Shown here: positions 16,965 through 25,208 of the stretch, one piece after another
Layout of the letters: each line of letters opens with the position of its first letter
Position numbering within the stretch: the first letter of the stretch is position 1
NCBI GenBank assembly: GCA_947167515.1
Contig: CAMVIM010000003.1
Coordinates: forward strand, 62,001-126,000
Direction of reading: 5' to 3'
Source of the DNA: an uncultured Prevotellaceae bacterium
Lineage (GTDB): Bacteria > Bacteroidota > Bacteroidia > Bacteroidales > Bacteroidaceae
DNA: 64,000 nucleotides
Made by a program: the position numbers and the translations under genes
Notes under the pieces: model-generated
The model's database searches: none
What the model was told of the DNA's origin: nothing
The model's input: the letters and a program-made list of their open reading frames with translations, nothing else

Positions 16965-17786
16965 TTACTTCTTGTTGCTGTACTTTGCAACAATGTCAAG
17001 GAGAGAAATGGTGGAGTCTTCCATCTTAGCGGTAAGACCTTCAATTTCAGCAAGGATGTAGTTGTAGAATACCTGAAGGATGAGGGCTACGACGATACCG
17101 AAGATTGTGGTCAAAAGGGCCACCTTCATACCTCCTGCAACGACTGTTGGAGAGATGTCACCTGCAGCCTGGATGTCGTCGAATGCCTGCACCATACCAA
17201 TCACAGTTCCCAAGAATCCGAGAGATGGAGCCATACCGATGAAGAGGGTAATCCAAGAGCATCCGCTTTCGAGCTTGGAAGCCTGTACTGCACCGTAAGC
17301 AACAACTGATTTCTCCACTGCGTCGGCACCATCGTTCAGACGGAGAAGACCCTGATAGAAGATAGAAGCGATAGGACCGCGAGTTTCACGTGCGATGCTC
17401 TTAGCGCCTTCGAGGTCGCCCTTCTTGAGGAGAGCTTCTTCAACGTCCTCGATCAGTTTCACAGTGTTCACCTTTGAAAGTGCGAGGTAGATGATACGCT
17501 CGATACAGAAAGCAAGACCCAGAATGAGGGCGACGGCTACGAGTGCCATGAAGCCTGCAGAACCTTCGATGAACTTCGTTTTGATAGTCTTGTACATACC
17601 TGTCTCAACTGGCTCTGACTCAACAGGCTCTTCCTCTACGGCTGGAGCTGCTGCAGAGTCAACTGCTGCTGAATCAACCTGCTCAACTGCGGCAGTGTCT
17701 GCTGCTTCGTCCTGAGCTGAAACTGACTGTGTCATACCAAATGTGAACACACCCATCAATGCAATGATTGCAAAAACTTTTTTCAT
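16965..17786 (-). CDS. exbB: ExbB/TolQ/MotA-family proton channel
   Basis: 273 residues. Stator of the TonB energising complex. Unusual N-terminus: an apparent cleavable signal sequence (MKKVFAIIALMGVFTFGM, then SVSAQ) and an Ala/Glu/Val-rich acidic stretch (about 25-62), then the family core with three membrane helices at about 76-102, 170-195 and 215-240. Seen: IASIFYQGLLRL and the conserved SLGFLGTVIGMVQAF region and the ATTIFG-like LLTTIFGIVVAL. First gene of the exb operon. Confidence 0.92.
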   Translation of the reverse strand: MKKVFAIIALMGVFTFGMTQSVSAQDEAADTAAVEQVDSAAVDSAAAPAVEEEPVESEPVETGMYKTIKTKFIEGSAGFMALVAVALILGLAFCIERIIYLALSKVNTVKLIEDVEEALLKKGDLEGAKSIARETRGPIASIFYQGLLRLNDGADAVEKSVVAYGAVQASKLESGCSWITLFIGMAPSLGFLGTVIGMVQAFDDIQAAGDISPTVVAGGMKVALLTTIFGIVVALILQVFYNYILAEIEGLTAKMEDSTISLLDIVAKYSNKK

Positions 17787-17841
17787 TGTGTTGAAAATTT
17801 TAAGATTAATAAATTATTTAATTTTATTTCTTTCTTCCTTG

Positions 17842-17929
17842 CGGAGAGACGGGGATTCGAACCCCGGATGCGCTTTTGACGCATACACGCTTTCCAGGCG
17901 TGCCTCTTCAGCCACTCGAGCATCTCTCC
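17842..17929 (-). tRNA. tRNA-Ser(GGA)
   Basis: 88 nt on the minus strand. The acceptor stem GGAGAGA/TCTCTCC is perfect, followed by discriminator G. Anticodon arm CACGC-CTGGAAA-GCGTG gives anticodon GGA. The long class II variable arm (ATGCG paired with CGCAT) and T arm (CGGGG-TTCGAAT-CCCCG) fit serine tRNAs. The 3' CCA is not encoded (GCA follows). Confidence 0.97.
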
Positions 17930-18058
17930 TTGGCTTGTATGAGGATTTTCTCCTTACGAATAGGGCGCTTTTGGCAGTAAAAACAAACCGCATACCCATA
18001 ATTCGTGACAAAAATAATGATTTTTTTCCGTTCGAATAGTGTAAAAGGTGGGAAACTT

Positions 18059-18847
18059 TTAATTTTTATTGAAAAAAGTCGCTTTTTTGAAAACTTTGAG
18101 GGCATTTTCGGTTGTTTGAAGCACAATCTCATTAAAATTAACGCCATAAACCTCAGCGAGCTTTTCTGCCACGAATTTGATGTATGCACTTTCGTTCCTT
18201 TTGCCCCGATTGGGCACGGGTGCCATGTAGGGTGAATCGGTTTCGAGCACGATTCGTGACAACGGAATGGCATTTTTTACCACTTCTCTCAGTGTGGATT
18301 TCTTGAAGGTGAGCACTCCGCCGATGCCGAGCATGAAGTTTGGGAAGCTAAGCAGGTCGTGCGCCTCTTCTTCGGTGCCAGTGAAACAGTGAAACACACC
18401 ACAGAGGTTGCTTGTACGGTGCTTTTCCATGAGCTGCATGAGTTCGGCATGGGCATTACGTGAATGAACCATCAGAGGTAGGTTGTACTTTTCTGCCCAC
18501 TGAATCTGGTGGTCGAACACTTCCATCTGCTCGTTTTTGTGGGTGGCGTCCCAATAGAGGTCGAGGCCGACTTCGCCGATGGCAATGGTGTTGTTGTCTA
18601 TAAATTGCTCCAACTGGTCGAGTGCCACGTGGTAGTCTTCGTCCATGATGTTTTCGGGGTGAAGACCTATCATGGGGTGAAGGACATCGGGGTATGCCTT
18701 GCAGACTTCCAACAGGTGGGGGGTGTCTTTCCGGCAGATGCCAGGCACCAGAATTTTCTTGACTCCTGCCTCTTGAGCCCGTTGGATGACGGCATCCAGG
18801 TCTTCGGCAAACTCTGCCCCGTCTATATGTGCATGAGTGTCAATCAT
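18059..18847 (-). CDS. tatD: TatD-family metal-dependent hydrolase
   Basis: 262 residues from ATG at 18847 (MIDTHAHIDG). A longer reading from 18892 would overlap the upstream gene and add a non-conserved leader. DNase-type TIM-barrel enzyme with two metal ions: H-x-H in DTHAHID, Glu in IAIGEVGLDLYWD, the His of LPLMVHSRNAH, the His of GVFHCFTGT, and the Asp of IVLETDSPYMAP. Role in DNA repair or 3'-end processing is inferred from characterised homologues. Overlap-free, 13 bp after the polyprenyl synthetase. Confidence 0.95.
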   Translation of the reverse strand: MIDTHAHIDGAEFAEDLDAVIQRAQEAGVKKILVPGICRKDTPHLLEVCKAYPDVLHPMIGLHPENIMDEDYHVALDQLEQFIDNNTIAIGEVGLDLYWDATHKNEQMEVFDHQIQWAEKYNLPLMVHSRNAHAELMQLMEKHRTSNLCGVFHCFTGTEEEAHDLLSFPNFMLGIGGVLTFKKSTLREVVKNAIPLSRIVLETDSPYMAPVPNRGKRNESAYIKFVAEKLAEVYGVNFNEIVLQTTENALKVFKKATFFNKN

Positions 18848-18860
18848 GTTTGGGCTCTTG

Positions 18861-19829
18861 TCAGTATTTCCTTCCGAGCAGTTTGTTGGCAAACTGTCTC
18901 AGTTCCGTCTTCTTGCTATCCTCCACCTTCACTTTTTCGAGGCTTTGTAGAGATACAGCAAACAGTTTCTCGATGGTTTCCTGGGCGAGTTTGTCGATGC
19001 CTAATATATTATATATATGTGTAACCGCTGCAATCTTCTCGTTGGCATCACAGTCGGTAGTCTTCATCCACTTGTCAAGTTCAGCCTTTTGTTCTGCATT
19101 GGCACGTTGGTAGGCATTGATGAGCATGAATGTTTTTTTGTTATCAACGATGTCGCCTCCGAGTTTTTTCTTGAAGGTCTTGGGGTCGCCATACACATCG
19201 AGCAAGTCGTCTTGCAGTTGGAATGCCAGCCCCATCTTCTCACCGAAGGTGTAAAGATTGTCCACATCTTCCTTGGGAGCTCCCCCCAAGATGGCTCCAA
19301 TCTTTAGGGCGTAGCCCAGCAGCAAGGAGGTCTTCTGACGAATCATTTCCATGTATTCGGCTTCGGTCACGTCGTTGCGTGTCTCGAAGTCGATGTCGTA
19401 CTGCTGACCTTCGCCCACACCCAGGGTTGCCTCGATGAAGGCAGTCCAGGCTTCGTCGTTCTTCATGCCTTGGTTGAAGAGCTTGAAGGCCAGAATGAGC
19501 ATGGTGTCGCCCGAGAGGATGGCTGTGTTCTCGTTCCACTTTTTATGTACCGTCGGGTGGCCGCGGCGCATGTCGCTCTTGTCCATCAGGTCATCGTGCA
19601 GTAGGGTGAAATTATGGTAGGTTTCCAGAGCCAATGCGTTGTTCATGATGGAACTAACGTCCTCTTTATAAAGGTTGTAGCCCATCAGCATCAGCAGGGG
19701 ACGGATGCGTTTGCCTCCGATGGAGAGGATGTAGCGAATGGGGGTGTAGAGTCCTTCGGGTGTTGAGGGGTATGCGATGTTGCTTACTTCCTGGTTGACT
19801 TTTGTGGTCAGTTCTTCTGATGTGTACAT
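18861..19829 (-). CDS. Polyprenyl (trans-isoprenyl) diphosphate synthase
   Basis: 322 residues. Condenses isopentenyl diphosphate into longer prenyl diphosphates. Seen: GGKRIRPLL near residue 38, first Asp-rich motif LLHDDLMDKSDMRRGHPTVH, and second motif AFQLQDDLLDVYGDP followed by KKLGGDIVDNKKTFML. Chain length (farnesyl, geranylgeranyl or longer) cannot be set reliably from sequence. It forms a likely operon with tatD downstream. Confidence 0.93.
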   Translation of the reverse strand: MYTSEELTTKVNQEVSNIAYPSTPEGLYTPIRYILSIGGKRIRPLLMLMGYNLYKEDVSSIMNNALALETYHNFTLLHDDLMDKSDMRRGHPTVHKKWNENTAILSGDTMLILAFKLFNQGMKNDEAWTAFIEATLGVGEGQQYDIDFETRNDVTEAEYMEMIRQKTSLLLGYALKIGAILGGAPKEDVDNLYTFGEKMGLAFQLQDDLLDVYGDPKTFKKKLGGDIVDNKKTFMLINAYQRANAEQKAELDKWMKTTDCDANEKIAAVTHIYNILGIDKLAQETIEKLFAVSLQSLEKVKVEDSKKTELRQFANKLLGRKY

Positions 19830-19934
19830 ATTATAAAATGTGTAAATGTTTCGTTTTCTATGAGGGCGGAGAGGTGGATGAGGAGGGGCGGATTCTGGTG
19901 GCTGTAAGTTCCTTTCTATGGTAGGGCAGAAAAT

Positions 19935-19997
19935 CGTACCCCTCGGCTACGCTTTGCCGTACCCCTCGACTACGACCTGCCGTACCCCTCGGGTACG
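19935..19997. repeat. Phased dyad array 3 (three units, 23-bp period)
   Basis: Units CGTACCCCTCGGCTACG, CGTACCCCTCGACTACG and CGTACCCCTCGGGTACG begin at 19935, 19958 and 19981. Each is a CGTA...TACG dyad followed by a 6-nt linker. The sequence differs from arrays 1 and 2, but the 23-bp step and the GTA/TAC ends are shared. It lies 21 bp beyond the tonB terminator. Confidence 0.85.
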
Positions 19998-20017
19998 CTT
20001 GGTGAGGAGTGTAAAAG

Positions 20018-20048
20018 AGGGGGATGAGTTGTGTGAACTCATCCCCCT
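20018..20048 (-). terminator. Terminator of tonB
   Basis: AGGGGGATGAGTT (20018-20030), loop GTGTG, AACTCATCCCCCT (20036-20048). Perfect 13-bp stem with a short U-rich stretch beyond it on the minus strand, 59 bp past the tonB stop. Confidence 0.85.
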
Positions 20049-20106
20049 ATGTGGCATATTTCGCGTTTTCTCATGCCGCAGTTGGTGCAATGAGACGCAT
20101 GTGCGA

Positions 20107-20826
20107 TTACTGCAGACGGAAGGTGACGGGGAGCGTGAAGCGTACACGTACGGTCTTGCCACGCTGTTTGCCAGGAATCCACTTGGGCATGGCCTGAACC
20201 ACGCGCATGGCTTCCTTGTCGAGAGACTGGTCACCACCGGAACGAACCACTTTGGGGTCAACGATGGAACCGTCCTTGTTTACCACGAACTGTACGGTAA
20301 CACGACCTTGGATGTTGTTTTCCTGAGCGACTTGTGGGTACTTCAGGTTCTTGGTGAGCCACTGCATGAGAGCCTTGTCGCCACCAGGGAAGGAGGGGTT
20401 CTGCTCTACCACTTCAAAGATCTCATTCTCGTCGCTCTCTTCCTGCACGGGGCCAGGGGCTGCCATGACGGGACCAGAGGTGTGCTGAACAGAAGGACCA
20501 GACTGTGCTTCGTGAGTGTCCTCAGAGGATTCAATCTTCTCCTCTTCAATGTCGGTGTTGTTATCGACGATGTCGAGGATTTCGGCCACAGCGGGAGTCT
20601 CGGCTGGTGGAGGTGGAGCTGCGGTGAAGATGGGTTGAGTGATAGGAACGACTTCCTCTTCCGACACGAATGATGCAACAGAGTACACTTGGTCGGTCTC
20701 TTCAAACGTACGAGTCGTGTACTCAAAACAAGCGAACATAGCAGCAAGGGCTACGATGTAGCCAATGAGCAGTCCGGTGCTTTTGGTACCTTCGAGGTCT
20801 GCCTTTTTTGATTTTTTTACTTCCAT
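20107..20826 (-). CDS. tonB: TonB energy-transducing protein
   Basis: 239 residues. A single N-terminal membrane helix (about 18-35, TGLLIGYIVALAAMFACF) is followed by a Pro-rich and acidic periplasmic spacer (APPPPAETPAV) and a TonB C-terminal domain (about 145-239: LKYPQVAQENNIQGRVTVQF, then PVTFRL at the end). It couples the ExbB/ExbD motor to TonB-dependent channels such as the two SusC proteins here. Unlinked to the exb operon. A TAnnTTTG match (TACTTTTG, minus strand) is at 20922-20929. Confidence 0.95.
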   Translation of the reverse strand: MEVKKSKKADLEGTKSTGLLIGYIVALAAMFACFEYTTRTFEETDQVYSVASFVSEEEVVPITQPIFTAAPPPPAETPAVAEILDIVDNNTDIEEEKIESSEDTHEAQSGPSVQHTSGPVMAAPGPVQEESDENEIFEVVEQNPSFPGGDKALMQWLTKNLKYPQVAQENNIQGRVTVQFVVNKDGSIVDPKVVRSGGDQSLDKEAMRVVQAMPKWIPGKQRGKTVRVRFTLPVTFRLQ

Positions 20827-20921
20827 AGATTATATTTATTTTTTAGTTATTGCTGTTGTTTGAAAAGGATAAGAACCACTTTTCCGCATGGTCAAACGCA
20901 TGTTCTTGTCCAGTTTCGTGG

Positions 20922-20929
20922 CAAAAGTA
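20922..20929 (-). promoter_or_regulatory. Possible -7 box for tonB
   Basis: CAAAAGTA on the plus strand is TACTTTTG on the minus strand, about 96 bp ahead of the tonB ATG. No well-spaced -33 element seen. Confidence 0.3.
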
Positions 20930-20997
20930 ACACTTTTTTTTTGTTCGTCAGCTACAAAAGATGTTTTTTTTATCAAAAGAGCGTGATTTTTTCACTT

Positions 20998-23544
20998 TCA
21001 TGGGGTGTTAGGCTCCATTTTTGTAATACTTCTGATGTAAATGTCTTGTTGTGGGAACGGAATCTCGACATGGTTCTCGTTCAGCACTTGGTAGATTTTT
21101 TCCTTGGCTTGTGCCGTGAAGGCAATCTTGTGGTCAACGAGCACCCAAGCGATGAGCAGGAGGTCGATGCTGCTGGCTCCGAAGTCGGAAAAGGCAACCA
21201 TGATGGGGTGGTTGGGATTGACAATCGGTCGTCCGTCCTCTGCCTTTTTGCAGAGCGGCTTCACTCCTTCTGTAATCATCTCTCGTACAGTCTCCACATT
21301 GGTGCCATAGGCAACGCCGAACGGGATGGCGATGCGCTCATATTGGTGATTGCGCGTCAAGTTCTTGAAGTTCTTTCCGAATAGGTCTGAGTTCAGAATG
21401 GCCACCACGCTGCCGTCCAACGTGGTGATTTGGGTGCTCTGATAGGTGATGCTCTCCACCTTGCCGATGGTACCGTCGTATTCGATATAGTCGCCCACTC
21501 GTACACGGCCGCTCATGAGGGAAATGCCGTAGAAGAAGTTTTCCAGGAGGCTTTTCGATGCAAAACCCATACCTGTGGAAAGACCACCTGTCACGATGGC
21601 GATGCCAGTGCCTGGCACTTTCAACACCAGGAATATGGTGATGGTGTAGATGCCCCAAATAGCCAGTCCGATGATGTTCTTTGCCAGGGTGGCATTGAAG
21701 TCCTTGTTCTTCTGTGTTCTGCGGTATCGGAACCATGAGGAACGAACCAGGTAGTTGATGTATCGGAAGACGAAGAAGAGGGCGATGACAAAGCATACTT
21801 TGAAGGCTGATGCCGACATGAGCCGAGGAATCTCTATTTCGGTCATGAACCAACTCATGCACAGGTGGCGGAGGTCGAAGATTTCGGCAGCCATATAGAT
21901 GCTGAACATGATGGAGAACACGGCGCACACGGGGATGAAGGCGCGGTTGATGAGGTCGTAAGCCCATGTCTGATCGACGAAGTCTCCACGTTTCATTCTG
22001 AGGCGAATCTGGGCATCGGTCATCTCTTCGCCATAGTATTTCATGACGCGCTTGTACATGACACGGTTTTCATACATCTCCATGAGGTCGTAGCAACTGG
22101 TGATGGTGGCAATGGCTGCCAACTGGAAGGTCCACCAGACGATAATCTGCACCGCCATCAGCGTGAAGCCTATCCATGCCAATACACCGGATGCGAGCAT
22201 CACAATCAGGGAAATGAAGCAGTTGATGAAGTCGCTGGTTGGGACGTTCTTCCGGCTCTGAGTGAGGACGATGATTTGCCAGATGGTAAATATCAGCAGC
22301 AGGGGAGGGAAGATGATGTTGACCAGTGTGTTGGGTATGAGGATGATGCGGAAGCAGATGACGATGAGCGACATCAGAATGAAGGGGGTGTAGATTTTGG
22401 CTCCATCCCTGATTTGCTTACCGCTCAGACGGATGATGATGGAAATGAAGATGGCTTCAATGAGCCAGGCCATCTCAATCATGAGGCTGGTGGCCATCAG
22501 CATCAGGTTGTGGTGGATGAAGGTACGCACAATCATGACCGCGATGGCAAAGAAGAAGACGGCAAGTGTGGTGATGAGGGTGGGGCGTTTCTGTTTGAAC
22601 TTTTCGGTGCGGAAACGCTTCGGAACTAACCAGCGCAGCAACACATTGCTGAGGATGGCTCCTCCCAGCATATAGACGAGCATGAAGATGCTGGCAAACA
22701 TGACGATGGGACCTCTCCATTCTGATTTATAGACATGGAATTTCCCATTGTGTCCTTTCTCTTCCAGAGGTTTGTACTTGGTGCTGAAGTCATCCTCCAC
22801 TCGTTTCCATTGTCGGGGGAACTGACTGAGAATCTGGAAGTAGCTGGTGCCAGGATTGATGAAGATGCTCTGCTGCAAGGTTGTGTATTTCCGTTGGGCA
22901 TAGTCGTTTAGACGCTCCACTCGGTTGTACAGGTCGGTGTAGTACTTGTTGTCCTTTTCAACACGTTGCAGGATGATTTTCATGTTATCGCGGAGTACCT
23001 CGGCATAGCTGATGCACATGGCGCGATCCTTAATGCCTTGGGCATCCAGCCTGAAAGGTTTTTGGACATTCCCTTGAGCCGTGCTGGTCGTGTCTATATA
23101 TGAAAATGCCGTTTTTCCGCTGATGCTGTCTTCAAGGACAGGCGGAATTTGCCGCAACGAATAAATCAGACTGTCGTAGTTGTCAATCTCAATCTCGATG
23201 TAGGACTTGATTTGGTCGAAGGGTATTGTGGTTCTTTTTATTTCTTGATACAGCGTTGTGGCTTCCTGGCAAGCATAAGCCATGTCGAAGGTGAACTCCT
23301 GCCCCTGTGAATAGAGGATAAGGCTGGTTGTCTCGCTGCGCTTGATGATGTCAATCAGGCGGGCATGTTGCGCCTTGCTCCGGTCTTCCATCTGTTTCAT
23401 CCGCTCCTTTTGTTTCATCCACTTGTTGTAGAGCTCAAGGCGCAGGACATGCAGTGTCTTGCTGAGATCACGTTCTTTGAGCACGGCGTGGCTGGGTGCC
23501 GACACGCTCATGAGCAGTGTGAGGATAAAAAGAATCTTTTTCAC
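20998..23544 (-). CDS. Large MscS-family mechanosensitive ion channel
   Basis: 848 residues, far longer than E. coli MscS (286). A signal peptide (residues 1-20), a periplasmic helical domain (about 21-280), then many membrane helices (about 285-640) precede the MscS pore and vestibule. Seen in the conserved part: GTGIAIVTGGLSTGMGFASK (pore helix), ENFFYGISLMSGRVRVGDYI, GTIGKVESI and the Q-T-T-x-D-G-S-x-V-x-I-x-N-S pattern. The layout resembles MscK/YbdG-like large channels. It releases osmolytes under hypo-osmotic stress. Upstream gene starts at 24354. Confidence 0.9.
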   Translation of the reverse strand: MKKILFILTLLMSVSAPSHAVLKERDLSKTLHVLRLELYNKWMKQKERMKQMEDRSKAQHARLIDIIKRSETTSLILYSQGQEFTFDMAYACQEATTLYQEIKRTTIPFDQIKSYIEIEIDNYDSLIYSLRQIPPVLEDSISGKTAFSYIDTTSTAQGNVQKPFRLDAQGIKDRAMCISYAEVLRDNMKIILQRVEKDNKYYTDLYNRVERLNDYAQRKYTTLQQSIFINPGTSYFQILSQFPRQWKRVEDDFSTKYKPLEEKGHNGKFHVYKSEWRGPIVMFASIFMLVYMLGGAILSNVLLRWLVPKRFRTEKFKQKRPTLITTLAVFFFAIAVMIVRTFIHHNLMLMATSLMIEMAWLIEAIFISIIIRLSGKQIRDGAKIYTPFILMSLIVICFRIILIPNTLVNIIFPPLLLIFTIWQIIVLTQSRKNVPTSDFINCFISLIVMLASGVLAWIGFTLMAVQIIVWWTFQLAAIATITSCYDLMEMYENRVMYKRVMKYYGEEMTDAQIRLRMKRGDFVDQTWAYDLINRAFIPVCAVFSIMFSIYMAAEIFDLRHLCMSWFMTEIEIPRLMSASAFKVCFVIALFFVFRYINYLVRSSWFRYRRTQKNKDFNATLAKNIIGLAIWGIYTITIFLVLKVPGTGIAIVTGGLSTGMGFASKSLLENFFYGISLMSGRVRVGDYIEYDGTIGKVESITYQSTQITTLDGSVVAILNSDLFGKNFKNLTRNHQYERIAIPFGVAYGTNVETVREMITEGVKPLCKKAEDGRPIVNPNHPIMVAFSDFGASSIDLLLIAWVLVDHKIAFTAQAKEKIYQVLNENHVEIPFPQQDIYIRSITKMEPNTP

Positions 23545-23610
23545 GAGATTGTGTTATTTGTGATGTTAGTGTTTTTTATTAAGCGTGTTTGATGTATGGA
23601 ATCAATTCTT

Positions 23611-24354
23611 TCACTCTACATCCATGAAGTTCTTGGCGTGTGACATGAAGGACTTCCCAATCTTCATAGGCTTCTTTCCGTCGTTGGCTCCTTCTTCCAG
23701 AGCTTCTTCGATGATGTCATCTTCTGTCACTGCATCGGGGGCGGCTTCTTGCTGGTCTTCCTCCATGAATTTCTGGATGTTGTCTTTGACGTTATGTGAG
23801 GTATTGACCATCCATCCCTTGATGCCACCCTTCCGTTGGAATTCCTGATAAGCGCGTTTCCTTCTAATTCGCGACAGTTTCATGCCTCTTCTCCATCGTT
23901 TCAGACCTGCGATGGTCGCATGGTAGCCTTGAACAATCAGACGGCCAAGTTTCTTGATAGTGGGGCCTAAGTGGATGATGCCGTTCCAAGTGGCTTTTGC
24001 TCCAATGACGATGCCTTTTCCTGTAGCTTTGGCTGCGACTTTAATACCATGTCCTGCCACTTTCACTGCCTTGACACACCAGTCGCCAGCGGTGTTGATG
24101 ACTTGGATCAGAGTCGCTTTGATTTTGGCTACTTTTTGTTGTGTGTTGGTGTCGTGCCACCAGTCGTTGAGCCGCTTGCTTCCTTCTTCAATGGCCTGCA
24201 TACACCAAAGGATACCTTTCAAGATACGCTTGAAAACCCAGACAAGGAAGCGCCATATCAAGACAAAAATCAGGCGTAAAAGTTCTCGGGTCAGTTGCGA
24301 GGCACTTTTTCCCGAAAATTCATCTTTCTCGTTTTGTATTTCGTCTTCGGCCAT
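23611..24354 (-). CDS. Amphipathic membrane-associated protein of unknown function
   Basis: 247 residues, not recognised. After an acidic N-terminus there is a hydrophobic helix with interspersed basic residues (about 26-50, LLRLIFVLIWRFLVWVFKRI). Then comes an unusual Gly/Ala/Lys stretch (about 90-145) with repeating alternation such as AGHGIKVAAKATGKGIVIGA, a basic region (RWRRGMKLSRIRRKR) and an acidic C-terminus. This suggests peripheral membrane binding. It lies immediately upstream of the MscS gene on the same strand (gap 66 bp). Confidence 0.7.
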   Translation of the reverse strand: MAEDEIQNEKDEFSGKSASQLTRELLRLIFVLIWRFLVWVFKRILKGILWCMQAIEEGSKRLNDWWHDTNTQQKVAKIKATLIQVINTAGDWCVKAVKVAGHGIKVAAKATGKGIVIGAKATWNGIIHLGPTIKKLGRLIVQGYHATIAGLKRWRRGMKLSRIRRKRAYQEFQRKGGIKGWMVNTSHNVKDNIQKFMEEDQQEAAPDAVTEDDIIEEALEEGANDGKKPMKIGKSFMSHAKNFMDVE

Positions 24355-24454
24355 AAATATGCTGTAGAATAATCCTTATCAGTTGATTTTTATGCGAAGA
24401 TAGCACAAAAAAAGGATTTATGGTGATTTTAGACTATTAAAGTTACTTAATTAT

Positions 24455-25162
24455 TCAAATTTCTGTCAGTAGCAAGAAGGCAATGGCGAGAAAAAGGATG
24501 CCCGTGATGCCGTTTAGCCATTGCTGAAAGTGTTCAAACCCTTGACTGAGCTGTTCGGCTCTGTTCACGGCCTTGTTCATCAGCCAGGCTATCACCACCA
24601 CGGGAATGCTGGCTGCCAATCCGAAGATGAGGGGGACAAGGGCACCAACGGAACTAGAGATGCTGAGCGGTATCATCATGCCGAAATAGAAGATGGCACT
24701 TTCGGGACAGAAAGCGAAAGCCAAGGTCATGCCCAGAAAGAGAGACCCTAAAGGACCGTTGCGCTTGATGATTTTACCGCTGTTGTGACAATTCTCCCCA
24801 TCGTGATGGTGGCGATGGAAGGCTCTGTAGATGAGGTAGATGCCAATGGCAATGAGCACGTAGGGGACAAGGACTTCTGCTTTCGACAAGACGTTTTTGA
24901 GTCCCTCGATATTGTTCCCGCCACCAATCAGGCACATTGTCACCCATCCTAACAGGGTGTAGGTGATGGTTCGGCCGAAGGCATAGACTATGCCGTCCAA
25001 CAGTTGCTTGCCGTTGCGATATTCGTAGGCTAAGGCAGATACGCTGATGGCTAATTGGCAGGGGTTGAGGGCTACGAGTACACCGAGCACAAATGCAGCC
25101 AACAGAGGAAGGTCTGCTGACTGCATGAGGGTATGGAGTGTTTCTTCTATATTTAACTGCAT
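24455..25162 (-). CDS. DsbD/CcdA-like membrane permease
   Basis: 235 residues with about six membrane helices. The Cys-containing motifs in helices, LVALNPCQLAISVSALAY (about 30-47) and MTLAFAFCPESAIFYFGMM, are the paired Cys of the DsbD transmembrane/CcdA superfamily, which passes electrons across the membrane. A His-rich loop (RAFHRHHHDGENCHNSGK) suggests metal binding. The family also contains ArsG-type arsenical permeases of similar size; the sequence alone does not choose between them. The start region is tandemly duplicated (see 25153-25208). Confidence 0.75.
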   Translation of the reverse strand: MQLNIEETLHTLMQSADLPLLAAFVLGVLVALNPCQLAISVSALAYEYRNGKQLLDGIVYAFGRTITYTLLGWVTMCLIGGGNNIEGLKNVLSKAEVLVPYVLIAIGIYLIYRAFHRHHHDGENCHNSGKIIKRNGPLGSLFLGMTLAFAFCPESAIFYFGMMIPLSISSSVGALVPLIFGLAASIPVVVIAWLMNKAVNRAEQLSQGFEHFQQWLNGITGILFLAIAFLLLTEI

Positions 25163-25208
25163 GAGACTAACTGCATGAGGTTGAGCAGTATGGCGTTAAC
25201 TGCATAAG
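25153..25208. repeat. Triplicated start/stop motif between two genes
   Basis: TTAACTGCATGAG at 25153, CTAACTGCATGAG at 25167 and TTAACTGCATAAG at 25196. On the minus strand the motif is C-T-C-ATGCAG-T-T-A. The first copy in transcription order holds the stop of the AspT-like gene, the second opens a 7-codon mini-frame, and the third holds the ATG of the DsbD-like gene. Confidence 0.8.

Noticed and set aside
18848-18892. Longer TatD starting at 18892
   Set aside because: The extra 15 residues overlap the polyprenyl synthetase and precede the family start DTHAHID.
24455-25162. Firm assignment as an arsenical permease (ArsG)
   Set aside because: The two Cys motifs are shared with CcdA/DsbD and no arsenic-resistance genes are nearby.
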